Assembly: GCA_038745535.1 (NCBI GenBank)
Contig: JBCDLI010000018.1
Location: 1-41,783 of the forward strand
Source of the DNA: JBCDLI01 sp038745535
Lineage (GTDB): Bacteria; Pseudomonadota; Alphaproteobacteria; Rhizobiales; Rhizobiaceae
DNA: 41,783 bases
Reading direction: 5' to 3'
Shown: positions 7,861-16,669 of the stretch, piece by piece
Layout: every line of letters starts with the position of its first letter
Position numbering within the stretch: the first letter of the stretch is position 1
Made by a program: the position numbers and the translations under genes
Notes under the pieces: model-generated
Seen by the model: the letters and a program-made list of their open reading frames with translations, nothing else
Told to the model about the DNA's origin: nothing
The model's database searches: none

Positions 7861-8389
7861 ACAGCTGCGAAACGTAGCTATCGCGACATACGCTCTGATC
7901 TCACTGAGTGCCTGCGGCGACGGCGCAAACGACACCGAAGCGCGACGTCAATTTCTTCCAGCACCGACGACGCAACCGCCGGAGCCGCTCCGCCCGCAAT
8001 TTGCAGGCTGGGAAATGGTCAACGGCAGCTACGGCGGCGTAGACCCGGCTTATATCAGTCTGTGGGTGAATTCACCGACGCGTCTCTATGAAGGCGAACC
8101 CGACGAAGCGACGGGCCGTGCGCTTTTGCGGGAAGCAACGCATATTTGCACGAGTCAGTACGCACGCGATCAACTTAGCTGGCTGACCGAGTCTTTCTCG
8201 GACATGCCACGGCCAGAACAAATCCGCATTTTCTTTCGTTATGAGACGGCACCGCAGGGCACGCCGGGACGTGTGCTCTACGGCCATGAGGTTCTCTACG
8301 AGATTGAAAATGGCGCGTGCGGTCGCCGCGTCATCCGCGAACCGGTTCTGGAGCAGCCACGCGAGGACACCTTCATCTATCGCCAGTGA
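7853..8389 (+). CDS. putative lipoprotein overlapping ychF
   Basis: A 178-residue protein with an N-terminal signal peptide ending in the lipobox 'LSAC' (Cys21), so probably lipid-anchored outside the inner membrane. A proline-rich linker follows, then a globular region with 'VDPAYISLWVNSPTRLYEG' and two later cysteines. No known domain is recognised. Its ATG lies inside the last codons of ychF: the overlap of eight bases runs through the ychF stop (ATGTTTAA), so translation is likely coupled. The reading frame carries a coherent secreted-protein pattern, which argues against it being an artefact. Confidence 0.75.
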   Translation: MFKQLRNVAIATYALISLSACGDGANDTEARRQFLPAPTTQPPEPLRPQFAGWEMVNGSYGGVDPAYISLWVNSPTRLYEGEPDEATGRALLREATHICTSQYARDQLSWLTESFSDMPRPEQIRIFFRYETAPQGTPGRVLYGHEVLYEIENGACGRRVIREPVLEQPREDTFIYRQ

Positions 8390-8462
8390 ACAACCCAATT
8401 GTAATAGAGTAACGTTTCGCGTAGTTCGAATTCGGTCTTGTACACTTGCCAGAGGTTTCACC

Positions 8463-8678
8463 ATGCCGGTTGTCCCAACAAACTATCAAGAATGGGAACA
8501 CTGCATCACAGTCGAGTGCGGAATTCCGTTGACCAAAGAGTTTGTTGCTGAGCGGCTCGAGGCGCTGCAAAATATGCGCGATTTTCAAACGCAAAAGTTC
8601 GTTAAACGGTGGGGCGAAGAGCATCACGCCAAAACGCTCCAGTGGTTTCGTGAGGCGGAAGAAAAACTCGCTACATGA
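8463..8678 (+). CDS. small conserved-type protein upstream of the COG0523 GTPase
   Basis: A 71-residue soluble protein, start chosen at the ATG that follows an AGAGG ribosome site; the frame is open further upstream but that part overlaps the preceding lipoprotein gene. It is charged and probably helical, with two cysteines in 'CITVECGIP' and a His pair in 'GEEHHAK'. No domain is recognised. Its stop overlaps the start of the GTPase gene as ATGA, the classic arrangement for coupled translation, so a functional link with that GTPase is likely. The two Cys and two His could in principle bind metal, but this is speculation. Confidence 0.7.
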   Translation: MPVVPTNYQEWEHCITVECGIPLTKEFVAERLEALQNMRDFQTQKFVKRWGEEHHAKTLQWFREAEEKLAT

Positions 8679-9892
8679 GCGCGCCGACTTCGCCGCTGCC
8701 CATCACGATCCTAAATGGGTTCCTTGGCGCTGGTAAAACCACGTTACTGCAGAGCCTCCTTATCCAAGCACGAAAAATTTCTGGCATTCGCTTGGCGGTC
8801 ATCGTCAACGAGATGAGCGAGCTTGATGTCGATGGGCTCATTCTCGACACAAGCGAGACGATGTCGCTCAACGATGATCTGATGGTTTCCATACCGGCGG
8901 GCAGCATGAGCGGTGAGGCCGGGCTAAAGAAATTCACAGACGCGATTGGTCAATTCAAAGCTCACGACGCAACGCATGTCATTATCGAGACATCGGGAAG
9001 CACCCATCCATGGCCCCTATTGGCAGCGATACGCGACAACAGGGATATCCAGCTTCGCGGTTTTTTGTCTGTCGTGGATACGGTCACGCTGATGCAGGAC
9101 CTTGACTTTGGTCGCGCGATCGTGCCCGGCGCGTCACGCAATTTGGCAGCGGAAAAACGCGGGGTCGAAAATCTTCTTGCAGAGCAAATCATGTTCGCGA
9201 ACCGCATCCTGCTGAGTAAGATGGATCGCGTGTCGATGGACGATCTGCGGACGGTGGGCGAGGCGATCCACCCCATCAATCCCGCTGCCGATATCATGGG
9301 CATGCAGTGGGGCAACGTAAACCTGACACAAGTGCTGGGCATGCCGCCTTATGACCACCACCGTGTGGCTAAGCTCGGCGCAGAGCTTGCCGAGTGGGAC
9401 GAGAAGCATGGTGTGACCTCCATGTCGAGCGCAGCTGATTATGAGATTGACAGTGTGGTCTTGTCTGATCCGCGCCCGTTTCATCCGCAGCGTTTGTGGG
9501 ACGTTTACAACCACTATCTCGGCACGGGCATCTATCGCAGCAAAGGCTTTTTCTGGCTCCCAACGAGAGACAATCTGCAGCTGCTTTGGAACCAAACGGC
9601 AGGTAGCGTGGGGCTCGGCGTAGTCAATTACTGGAAAATTGCCGCGCTCGAGGATGACACCTTGAACCTGACCGCTGAAGAACGCGATGGGCTGCTTGCG
9701 CGGATCGAAGGGATGTCACCCCTTTTTGGTGACCGCCACTGTCGGCTGACGGTCATTGGCGACCGCAACGGACTGCAGCCCTTTGCCGACGCGCTACGCG
9801 AATGCTTTTGCACCGATGAAGAAGTGGCGCACTGGAAGGCCGGTGGCGACTTTAACGACCCTTGGCCAAAAGAAACCGCTCGCGTTTTTTAA
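8675..9892 (+). CDS. COG0523/CobW-family GTPase lacking the CxCC motif
   Basis: G3E-family P-loop GTPases of this group insert or deliver metals (Zn, Co, Fe). Walker A is 'LNGFLGAGKTT', switch-region 'VIIETSGSTHP', and the guanine-specificity motif reads 'LSKMDRV' for NKxD. The C-terminal CobW_C-like domain is present from 'DYEIDSVVLSDPRPFHPQ' on. Where metallochaperone members carry the GC(I/V)CC metal site, this protein reads 'PAGSMSGEAG', with serines at cysteine positions, so normal metal binding through CxCC is lost. At 405 residues the length is normal. It is translationally coupled to the 71-residue protein upstream and converges on the DM13 gene after five bases. GTPase family is sure; substrate is not. 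Confidence 0.88.
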   Translation: MSAPTSPLPITILNGFLGAGKTTLLQSLLIQARKISGIRLAVIVNEMSELDVDGLILDTSETMSLNDDLMVSIPAGSMSGEAGLKKFTDAIGQFKAHDATHVIIETSGSTHPWPLLAAIRDNRDIQLRGFLSVVDTVTLMQDLDFGRAIVPGASRNLAAEKRGVENLLAEQIMFANRILLSKMDRVSMDDLRTVGEAIHPINPAADIMGMQWGNVNLTQVLGMPPYDHHRVAKLGAELAEWDEKHGVTSMSSAADYEIDSVVLSDPRPFHPQRLWDVYNHYLGTGIYRSKGFFWLPTRDNLQLLWNQTAGSVGLGVVNYWKIAALEDDTLNLTAEERDGLLARIEGMSPLFGDRHCRLTVIGDRNGLQPFADALRECFCTDEEVAHWKAGGDFNDPWPKETARVF

Positions 9893-9897
9893 CCTGC

Positions 9898-10368
9898 TCA
9901 CCGATACTGCGCCGCTGCAATGAACTCGCCAAATGCCTCGCACCAAATCAGCACCGTATTGTAGGCTGCGAGATCGGTATCGGCGGGAATATCAAGCACA
10001 AACCCCTCGAACGTTTTGACAGGCCCAATCCGCGCGCTTTGGTCTTTGAGTGGCGCAAACGCGTCCTCGTGGTCAACGAAGTTTGGAACCAGGTACACCA
10101 TGTAATCTGGCCACGGAGCCAATTCTCCTGCGTGAATGATCTGGCTTTCCGTGAGGCTGATTGTTCCCCTGCCCCAGTGCAGAAAATCGTTTCCCGGAAG
10201 GTCTTCGGAAATTTCGGCTGTAAAAAGCGCTTCGTTCGACATTTCTTGTAGAGTTTGCTCATCCGGCGATGGAGGCGCAGTGAGGATCGGCAGGAGATAA
10301 ATGCCGAGACCCACCCCAATCGCCAAGGCGGCACCGTGCGTAATAAGTCCCAAAAGCAATTTGAACAT
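9898..10368 (-). CDS. membrane-anchored DM13-domain protein
   Basis: A 156-residue protein with one N-terminal membrane segment ('LITHGAALAIGVGLGIYLLP') and a single external DM13 domain, recognised from 'GRGTISLTESQIIHAGELAP', 'DYMVYLVPNF' and the C-terminal 'YNTVLIWCEAFGEFIAAAQ' with its conserved Trp-Cys. DM13 domains are proposed to take part in electron transfer or hydroxylation at the cell surface on the basis of domain context; direct evidence in bacteria is thin. It stands alone on its strand, divergent from the following membrane-protein gene across 114 bases. Confidence 0.8.
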   Translation of the reverse strand: MFKLLLGLITHGAALAIGVGLGIYLLPILTAPPSPDEQTLQEMSNEALFTAEISEDLPGNDFLHWGRGTISLTESQIIHAGELAPWPDYMVYLVPNFVDHEDAFAPLKDQSARIGPVKTFEGFVLDIPADTDLAAYNTVLIWCEAFGEFIAAAQYR

Positions 10369-10482
10369 GACCAGCTCCCTTAGGATTTACGCGGCAATGT
10401 CACAGCACAGCTACGGTCAGAGCAAGGCACAACGCGACAAATACCTGACCGCGAACCCATCCGCGCTATCTAGTGACAAACG

Positions 10483-11136
10483 ATGATGACGCAGACACAT
10501 TTACTAGTGGGCGCAGCGCTTTTTTGTTCGCCTGCACGGAGCTGGAAACAGAATGCAGCCGTTTTAGCCGGTGCGATGGCGCCCGATGCGGCGATATATG
10601 CACTTTTTACGTGGTCAAAATTCGCTGGCATTCCAGAACGCCAATTGTGGAATGAAATATACTTTTCCGAACCAATGTTGACCTACACGGCTATTGGGAA
10701 CTCTGCCCCGCTTTATGCGCTCATCGCAATCCTCGGTCTCGCTGGTGTAAAAGCCATGGACGATCAACTCGTTACCTTAGAAGAACGGAGGAACGCCGTT
10801 CGGTTTCACGGGTCTACGGGTCCCCAGTACACAAATGTGCTCGTACTGTTTGGATTGGCCGCGCTTGCGCACATCGCCTTGGACTTTCCTGTCCACGCTA
10901 ATGATGCGCATCCCCATTTTTGGCCCATCACTGACTGGCGGTTTACCTCACCGATTAGTTATTGGGACCCGGCATATTATGGAGACATGGTTTCCGCCGC
11001 AGAAGCTATCTTTGGCATTGTGCTCACAGTGACACTGTTTCGGCGCTTCAAAGCTCCACTCGTGCGAATTGCACTCGCTGGCCTTGCTGTGGCCTACCTA
11101 GCGGTGCCTATTTATTTTCAAATGGCTCTTGCCTGA
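10483..11136 (+). CDS. polytopic membrane protein, YdjM/DUF457-like metal-dependent hydrolase
   Basis: A 217-residue integral membrane protein with about four hydrophobic segments, including 'APLYALIAILGLAGV', 'NVLVLFGLAALAHIALDF' and 'LVRIALAGLAVAYLAVPIYF'. The pattern of an N-terminal 'MTQTHLLVGAALF' and a His/Asp-rich stretch ('HIALDFPVHANDAHPHFWP') followed by an aromatic 'ITDWRFTSPISYWD' resembles the inner-membrane putative metal-dependent hydrolases of the DUF457/YdjM group. The substrate is unknown and family membership is a motif-level judgement. ATG at 10483 and a second ATG one codon later are both possible. It converges on apt. Confidence 0.65.
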   Translation: MMTQTHLLVGAALFCSPARSWKQNAAVLAGAMAPDAAIYALFTWSKFAGIPERQLWNEIYFSEPMLTYTAIGNSAPLYALIAILGLAGVKAMDDQLVTLEERRNAVRFHGSTGPQYTNVLVLFGLAALAHIALDFPVHANDAHPHFWPITDWRFTSPISYWDPAYYGDMVSAAEAIFGIVLTVTLFRRFKAPLVRIALAGLAVAYLAVPIYFQMALA

Positions 11137-11168
11137 AAGCCAAAACCTCTCGCTTAAACCAAGGATTT

Positions 11169-11708
11169 TTATTCGCCTTCATATTCAATGAGTGTCCGAA
11201 CAGGAACTCCAAGCGCTTCTATTTTACTGCGTCCGCCAAGAGCCGGAAGATCGATTACAAAGCAGGCCGCCACCACGTCCGCACCAAGACCCTGAAGAAG
11301 CTTGGTGGCCGCTTCCGCAGTGCCGCCGGTAGCAATCAGATCATCAACTAAGATGACCTTCTCGCCTTCCACCACTGCATCCTTGTGCATCTCCATCTCG
11401 TCGACGCCATATTCGAGGCTGTAGGCGATGTTCACCGTGTCATGCGGAAGTTTGCCTTTTTTGCGAATTGGAATGAATCCCGCAGACAACTGGTGAGACA
11501 TCGCTCCACCCAGAATGAATCCCCGCGCTTCGATGCCAGCTATTTTGTCAATTTTAGTCCCAGCATAGGGGTGAACGAGTTCGTCGACCGCACGGCGGAA
11601 CGCGCGAGCATCCCCAAGCATCGTGGTTATATCGCGAAACACAATTCCTGGCTTGGGATAGTCTGGAATATCCCGAATAGATTTCTGCAGCGCTTCCACG
11701 ATTGTCAT
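11169..11708 (-). CDS. apt: adenine phosphoribosyltransferase
   Basis: Salvages adenine to AMP using PRPP. At 179 residues it has the usual length. Visible are the N-terminal 'IRDIPDYPKPGIVFRDIT' and the PRPP loop 'VILVDDLIATGGTAEAA', plus 'GIEARGFILGGAMSHQL'. A GGGGA ribosome site lies six bases before the ATG. It follows the pet operon on the same strand, but the pet terminator ends only about 24 bases upstream of its start, leaving little room for a separate promoter; transcription by read-through or from a promoter overlapping the terminator is possible. It consumes the product of prs. Confidence 0.96.
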   Translation of the reverse strand: MTIVEALQKSIRDIPDYPKPGIVFRDITTMLGDARAFRRAVDELVHPYAGTKIDKIAGIEARGFILGGAMSHQLSAGFIPIRKKGKLPHDTVNIAYSLEYGVDEMEMHKDAVVEGEKVILVDDLIATGGTAEAATKLLQGLGADVVAACFVIDLPALGGRSKIEALGVPVRTLIEYEGE

Positions 11709-11732
11709 GACGTTTCCCCAAATTCAGACAAT

Positions 11733-11755
11733 AAAAAAGGGCGCACACGGCGCCC
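11733..11755 (-). terminator. intrinsic terminator of the petABC operon
   Basis: On the minus strand GGGCGC and GCGCCC form a six-base GC-only stem around a five-base loop, followed directly by TTTTTT. It lies 30 bases after the petC stop, the expected place, and just before apt. Confidence 0.88.
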
Positions 11756-11784
11756 CAATCGTTTCGCTCTTAAAAAGCTGCCGA

Positions 11785-12609
11785 TCAATGCTCGATGCGT
11801 GACCAAACCTGCTTTTTCGACATGTAAAGAAACGCGGCGAAGATGATGAGGAACACCATCACGCGAAAACCTGTTTCCTTCCGCTGCTCCAGCTTTGGCT
11901 CGGCAGCCCACATAAGGAATGCAGCCACGTCGCGTGCCTGCTGATCCATCGTCGCTGGTGTACCATCGTCGTACTCGATGCCATCATCATAGATTGGCTG
12001 GGCCATGGCCAACGCTTCACCGGCTACGAAGTATGGGTTGTAGTAGAGCGTGTCCGGAATGTTTGAACCTTCCGGCGGCTCTTTGTAACCGGTCAGCAAG
12101 GAGTAGATGTAGTCAGGACCGGCCTCAGCATATTGGGTAAAGATGTCGAAGACGAACGTTGGAAATCCGCGCTCCACATGGCGCGCCTTTGCGAGAAGGC
12201 TCATATCCGGCGGATATGCGCCCAATGCGGATACGGCCTCCTCACGATTTTGAAAGATCCATGGAAATTGATCAGCGGCATTTGCAGGCCGCATAAACAT
12301 CTCGCCAAACTCGTTAGGCCCGTCTTCGACTTCGTATTGTGACGCCAGTTCTTTAATCTGGTCGTCATTAAATCCGAGGTCAGACAAGTTCCGGAAGGAG
12401 ACGCGCTGCAAGCCGTGACATGCAGAACAGTTCTCTTGATACACCTTGAAGCCACGCTGTAGCTGAGCACGGTCGTACTTACCGAACGGTCCTGCAAAGG
12501 TCCAATCCTGCTCGCGCGGTTTATTTTTCGGGTAAGCCGCGGCACTGGCGGCGGTTATGCCAACCGCCAATGCGAGGCCTGTCGCGACAAGGGTTTTTAC
12601 GAATTTCAT
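11785..12609 (-). CDS. petC: cytochrome c1 of the bc1 complex
   Basis: The heme-c subunit of ubiquinol-cytochrome c reductase, periplasmic with a C-terminal membrane anchor. It has a signal peptide ('VATGLALAVGITAASAAA'), the covalent heme site 'CSACH', the Met-ligand region with 'GAYPPDMSLLAKAR', and the anchor 'GFRVMVFLIIFAAFLYMSK'. Two ATGs are possible: the downstream one at 12609 is preferred because an AAGGA site lies at normal distance from it, whereas it touches the upstream ATG at 12618. This gives 274 residues. It is the last gene of petA-petB-petC, 21 bases after petB. Confidence 0.96.
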   Translation of the reverse strand: MKFVKTLVATGLALAVGITAASAAAYPKNKPREQDWTFAGPFGKYDRAQLQRGFKVYQENCSACHGLQRVSFRNLSDLGFNDDQIKELASQYEVEDGPNEFGEMFMRPANAADQFPWIFQNREEAVSALGAYPPDMSLLAKARHVERGFPTFVFDIFTQYAEAGPDYIYSLLTGYKEPPEGSNIPDTLYYNPYFVAGEALAMAQPIYDDGIEYDDGTPATMDQQARDVAAFLMWAAEPKLEQRKETGFRVMVFLIIFAAFLYMSKKQVWSRIEH

Positions 12610-12630
12610 TACTTCCATCCTTGTCGGGTG

Positions 12631-13950
12631 CTAGCCTTTTGTTTCCGGTGACGCAGCCGCACCTGCGAGTTGCGGTGATCCGGTTGAACCCTGCGCCGCT
12701 TGGTGTCCGAGCACGGCTTCCGTGATCGAATTCGGCGTCCGCTTTGGCTTTTCGATTTTGCCTAAAAGCGGAAGAACGATCAGAAAGAAACCAAAATAGT
12801 ACGCCGTCGAAATCTGCGTGAGCAATGTGTAAATGCCTTCGGCAGGTTTTGCGCCAAGCCATCCGAGGAATACCGCGTTCGCGGCGAACGCCCAGTATGC
12901 GATCTTGTACATCGGGCGATAAACAGCAGAACGCACCTTAGATGTGTCCAGCCATGGCATCACGAACAAGACTGCAATCGCGGCAAACATTGCCAACACA
13001 CCACCAAGTTTGGATGTGATCGGTCCAATATCGAACGTGATCGCACGCAGAATAGCGTAGAATGGCAAGAAGTACCATTCAGGAACGATGTGGGCCGGTG
13101 TCACTTGTGGGTTTGCTGGAATGTAGTTGTCCGCGTGTCCGAGATAGTTCGGGATGTAGAAGATGAAGTACGCAAACACCGCCATGAACACTACCAACGC
13201 AAACGCATCTTTGATGGTCGCAAACGGCGTGAAAGGCACGGTGTCGGTCTTCGTCTTAACTTCAATACCCGTTGGGTTTGTCTGCCCGGTCACGTGGAGT
13301 GCCCAAACGTGCAGAATAACAACTCCCATGATCATAAATGGGAGCAGGTAGTGCAGTGAGAAAAATCGGTTGAGTGTAGGATTATCGACCGCAAAACCGC
13401 CAAGCAGAAGCTGCTGAATCGGCTCGCCTACAACCGGAAAGGCTGTAAAGAAGCCCGTAATAACCGTCGCGCCCCAGAAGGACATCTGACCCCAAGGAAG
13501 TACGTAGCCCATAAAGGCTGTCGCCATCATCAACAGGAAAATAATGCAGCCCAGGATCCACAGCAGTTCCCGCGGAGCTTTGTAAGAGCCATAATACATG
13601 CCGCGGAAAATATGCAGATACACAGCAATGAAGAAGAATGACGCTCCGTTGGCGTGCATGTACCGCATCAGCCAGCCTGAATTCACATCACGCATGATGT
13701 GCTCCACGCTATCAAACGCGACGCTCGTCTCTGCTGCATAGTGCATTGCAAGAAACACACCGGTGACGATCTGCACGATCAACATGATCGAGAGAATGCC
13801 GCCGAATGTGTAGGCGTAATTAAGGTTGCGCGGTACTGGGTACGCAACGAATGAATCATACATCAGCCGCGGCAATGGCAGCCGCTGATCGACCCATTTT
13901 CCGACGCCTGTCGTTGGTTGATATGTACCGTGCTGTTCAAGAGCGCTCAT
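12631..13950 (-). CDS. petB: cytochrome b of the bc1 complex
   Basis: The central membrane subunit of complex III carrying two b hemes and both quinone sites. Paired heme histidines 14 residues apart are visible in 'YMHANGASFFFIAVYLHIF' and in 'HYLLPFMIMGVVILHVWAL'. The Qo-site motif 'PEWYFLPFYAILRA' is intact. An AAGAGG ribosome site is six bases before the ATG at 13950 and only three before the ATG at 13953, so the inner one is chosen, giving 439 residues. It starts ten bases after the petA stop. The extra C-terminal tail is Ala/Gly/Ser rich, as in rhizobial relatives. Confidence 0.97.
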   Translation of the reverse strand: MSALEQHGTYQPTTGVGKWVDQRLPLPRLMYDSFVAYPVPRNLNYAYTFGGILSIMLIVQIVTGVFLAMHYAAETSVAFDSVEHIMRDVNSGWLMRYMHANGASFFFIAVYLHIFRGMYYGSYKAPRELLWILGCIIFLLMMATAFMGYVLPWGQMSFWGATVITGFFTAFPVVGEPIQQLLLGGFAVDNPTLNRFFSLHYLLPFMIMGVVILHVWALHVTGQTNPTGIEVKTKTDTVPFTPFATIKDAFALVVFMAVFAYFIFYIPNYLGHADNYIPANPQVTPAHIVPEWYFLPFYAILRAITFDIGPITSKLGGVLAMFAAIAVLFVMPWLDTSKVRSAVYRPMYKIAYWAFAANAVFLGWLGAKPAEGIYTLLTQISTAYYFGFFLIVLPLLGKIEKPKRTPNSITEAVLGHQAAQGSTGSPQLAGAAASPETKG

Positions 13951-13960
13951 CATAAACCTC

Positions 13961-14527
13961 TTATGCTTGGTCTGTGCCAATCACCAACGTGGTCTCGTTG
14001 GCGAAAACGTATGGTGGTAGTGGTAAGTTTGTTGCGGCGGGTCCGCGTAAAATCCGGCCGGTCATATCGAAAACCGATCCATGGCAGGGGCAAAACCAAC
14101 CTTCGGGTGCGTTGTCCACAATGTTTGGAACGCATCCAAGGTGGGTACAATTTGCCGCCACAATGACCCAACCGGGTGCGGGTGCGGCTGCGCCGTCTCC
14201 AGCGACCCGCTGCTCTACGCTTTCAAAATCCTTGAGATCACCCTCAACGACCTCGCCAGCCGTAGAAAGCTCAGCGTCGGTTAGCTTGCGGATAAAATAC
14301 GGCTTGCCGCGCCAATTTACCGTGATCACTTGCCCTTCCTCGATGGGCGAAACGTCAATTTCCACAGGAAGACCTGCCGCCAGCACGGCAGCATCCGGGG
14401 CCATGGAATCGATAAACGGCCACACAACGGCAGCCGCGCCAACCACGCCGAGCATGCCGGTTGCTACGTGGATAAAATCCCTACGAGTTGGAAGCTCGTC
14501 AGGTTGCTTTTGCGAAGCATCGCTCAA
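13961..14527 (-). CDS. petA: Rieske iron-sulfur subunit of the bc1 complex
   Basis: Carries the [2Fe-2S] cluster that takes electrons from ubiquinol at the Qo site. The two cluster loops 'CTHLGC' and 'CPCHGS' each supply one Cys and one His. The N-terminus has a Tat-type signal/anchor ('TRRDFIHVATGMLGVVGA') that stays in the membrane. Length is 188 residues. The start is a TTG: a GAGAGGA ribosome site is seven bases upstream and the only nearby ATG is out of frame. It is the first gene of the bc1 operon; the 150-base gap upstream should contain the promoter, but no convincing hexamer pair stood out. Confidence 0.96.
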   Translation of the reverse strand: MSDASQKQPDELPTRRDFIHVATGMLGVVGAAAVVWPFIDSMAPDAAVLAAGLPVEIDVSPIEEGQVITVNWRGKPYFIRKLTDAELSTAGEVVEGDLKDFESVEQRVAGDGAAAPAPGWVIVAANCTHLGCVPNIVDNAPEGWFCPCHGSVFDMTGRILRGPAATNLPLPPYVFANETTLVIGTDQA

Positions 14528-14677
14528 GGCAACATCCTCTCACTCTCTAAAACGCGTGCGTCATCACTCCTGAGCGCACACTCTCCATATTTTGAACTAA
14601 GATTTCCCGACAGCCATGTCCACCCGATAAGGGTCGTATTGACACTGTGTCGCGCGGTAGATGCTAGCCAAAAGCCG

Positions 14678-16594
14678 TTATTCAGCGGCCTCTTGCAAGG
14701 CAATAAAGCCCCCGCTTTGCCGCTGCCACAATCGCGCATACAGCCCGGTCGAATCGCTTATCAATTCGCTGTGCGACCCCATTTGGACGATTCTGCCGTT
14801 ATCGATGACGATTAAACGATCCATAGCCGCAAGCGTGGAGAGACGATGCGCAATCGCAATAACCGTCTTTTCGCGCATCAGATCATCCAAATTATCTTGG
14901 ATTGCCGCTTCGATTTCTGAATCGAGCGCGGACGTCGCCTCATCTAATATCAAAACAGGCGCGTCTTTCAGCATGACGCGAGCAATCGCGACCCGCTGAC
15001 GCTGACCGCCGGAAAGCTTGATACCCCGCTCACCAACGTGAGCGTCGTAGCCCGTGCGTCCTTTCGGGTCGCTTGCCCCGAGTATGAACTCATGCGCTTT
15101 TGCTTTCTTTGCGGCGAGCTCAATCTCCGCCGAGGTCGCATCTTTAGCGCCGTAAGCAATATTGTCGGCCAGTGACCGATGCATCAGCGATGGCTCTTGG
15201 CTCACAACGCCAAATTGGGCACGCAATGAAGCCTGCGTCACGTCACCAATATCCACACCATCCAGCATAATGCGCCCCGATTGCGGCTCAAACAGCCGCA
15301 ATAAAAGCGAAATGAGCGTGGATTTGCCCGCGCCAGACGGACCAACCAGACCGACTTTCTCGCCGGGCTTAATCTCGAAGCTCAAGCGATCGAACAACTG
15401 GAGCTGCTTCTTGCCATAGTCAAACGTCACGTCCTCAAACTGAATAAGGCCGCTCACTTTCGGCAGTACTTTAGCATTCGGGGCATCCACGATTGAAGGT
15501 TGAGCGGAGACGGTCTCCACCGCATCTTGTACCGTTGAATAGGCGCGGATGAGTCCGTTGATGTTAAACATCATCCAGCCCGACATTTGAATGAGGCGGA
15601 AAACGAGCCCCATCGTGGCCGCAATTGCACCTGTCGATATCGCCTCGGCTATCCAGCCTTGAATTGCGAGGACAGCGACGGCTGCCATCAATAGCCCGTT
15701 GAGCACCGCCACTGCGGTACGAACTGTGGTGATCATGCGCGTGAGATGCGTCACAGCGCCAAGATAGTTGGTGAGCGCTGACTTCACACCACCGTGCTCG
15801 CGACGATCGGAATCAAAAAGCTTCACGGTCAAAATATTGGTGAAGATATCGACGAGCCGACCGTTGAGCACCGCGCGCTCATTGGCGTTGTTTTTACCCG
15901 CAGCCCGCAGGCGCGGCAGCAAATGGTAAACAATGAGCGCGTAACCCCCAAACCACACCGCAACGACCAAGCCCATGCGCCAATCCAGTGTGCCGAGCAC
16001 GACGATTGTCAGCACAATGAAGGTCGCAAAGGACCACAGCGATTGCAGGGTCGTGACAATGAAATCACCGGTGGACTCACCGGCCTGCATGATTTTTGTC
16101 GCTATTCGCCCCGCGAAATCATCTTGAAAAAACCCGTAGGATTGATCGGCCACTGCGCGAAACGCACGCCAGCGGATGAGCGTATAAAAACGCGGAACAA
16201 TAATCTGCTGTTCGATGATCGCCGCGATGACCAGCACTAGCGCTCTTACCAATACAAGCACCACGAGCATTGTTGCCAATTCAGGCCAGTGATCTGCGAT
16301 CAGAGTAGCGGGCGATGAATTATCGAGCAGGTCAATGAGCCAACCCACCCCCCAGTATAGCGCCGCATCAACAGCGCCCACCACACCGCCCGCGATCAAA
16401 AGCGCAATGAACGCCCCGCGTGCTTTCTTGGCGAAATACCATATAAAGCCGAACGCAGTGTCAGGCAGACGATCATCGGTCTCGCCAGGAAACGGATCAA
16501 TGAAGCGCTCAACCTTGTTCCAAACGGGATGGTCGGTTTTACGATATTTGGGATCGGGATCAGCCCGCCAAGGCTGTGCTGCATTTCTTGCCAT
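14678..16594 (-). CDS. ABC exporter half-transporter (fused permease-ATPase), second of pair
   Basis: A type I (MsbA/ABCB-like) exporter: six-helix membrane domain over roughly residues 50-340, then an ATPase domain. The nucleotide site is complete: Walker A 'GLVGPSGAGKSTLISLLLR', signature 'LSGGQRQRVAIARVML', Walker B 'VLILDEATSALDSE' and H-loop 'AIAHRLSTL'. The ATG at 16594 lies two codons inside a TTG and gives 638 residues. It sits 75 bases downstream of a paralogue sharing the same C-terminal 'RQSGGF' ending. Both have intact catalytic Glu, so either homodimers or a fully active heterodimer are possible. The substrate cannot be told from sequence. Confidence 0.88.
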   Translation of the reverse strand: MARNAAQPWRADPDPKYRKTDHPVWNKVERFIDPFPGETDDRLPDTAFGFIWYFAKKARGAFIALLIAGGVVGAVDAALYWGVGWLIDLLDNSSPATLIADHWPELATMLVVLVLVRALVLVIAAIIEQQIIVPRFYTLIRWRAFRAVADQSYGFFQDDFAGRIATKIMQAGESTGDFIVTTLQSLWSFATFIVLTIVVLGTLDWRMGLVVAVWFGGYALIVYHLLPRLRAAGKNNANERAVLNGRLVDIFTNILTVKLFDSDRREHGGVKSALTNYLGAVTHLTRMITTVRTAVAVLNGLLMAAVAVLAIQGWIAEAISTGAIAATMGLVFRLIQMSGWMMFNINGLIRAYSTVQDAVETVSAQPSIVDAPNAKVLPKVSGLIQFEDVTFDYGKKQLQLFDRLSFEIKPGEKVGLVGPSGAGKSTLISLLLRLFEPQSGRIMLDGVDIGDVTQASLRAQFGVVSQEPSLMHRSLADNIAYGAKDATSAEIELAAKKAKAHEFILGASDPKGRTGYDAHVGERGIKLSGGQRQRVAIARVMLKDAPVLILDEATSALDSEIEAAIQDNLDDLMREKTVIAIAHRLSTLAAMDRLIVIDNGRIVQMGSHSELISDSTGLYARLWQRQSGGFIALQEAAE

Positions 16595-16669
16595 TACCAA
16601 TATGTAGGGACTTCAGCGGTGACTTGTATAGCGCGGAGTGTTTTCGTTCACGAGATCACGAAAACTCAA

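Noticed and set aside
8420..8432. tRNA-like TTCGAATTC in an intergenic gap
   Set aside because: No acceptor stem, anticodon arm or 3' end fits around it; it is a chance match in a 73-base gap.
14528..14677. Search for the petABC promoter
   Set aside because: Several AT-rich stretches exist but no hexamer pair with 16-18 base spacing was convincing, so none is annotated.
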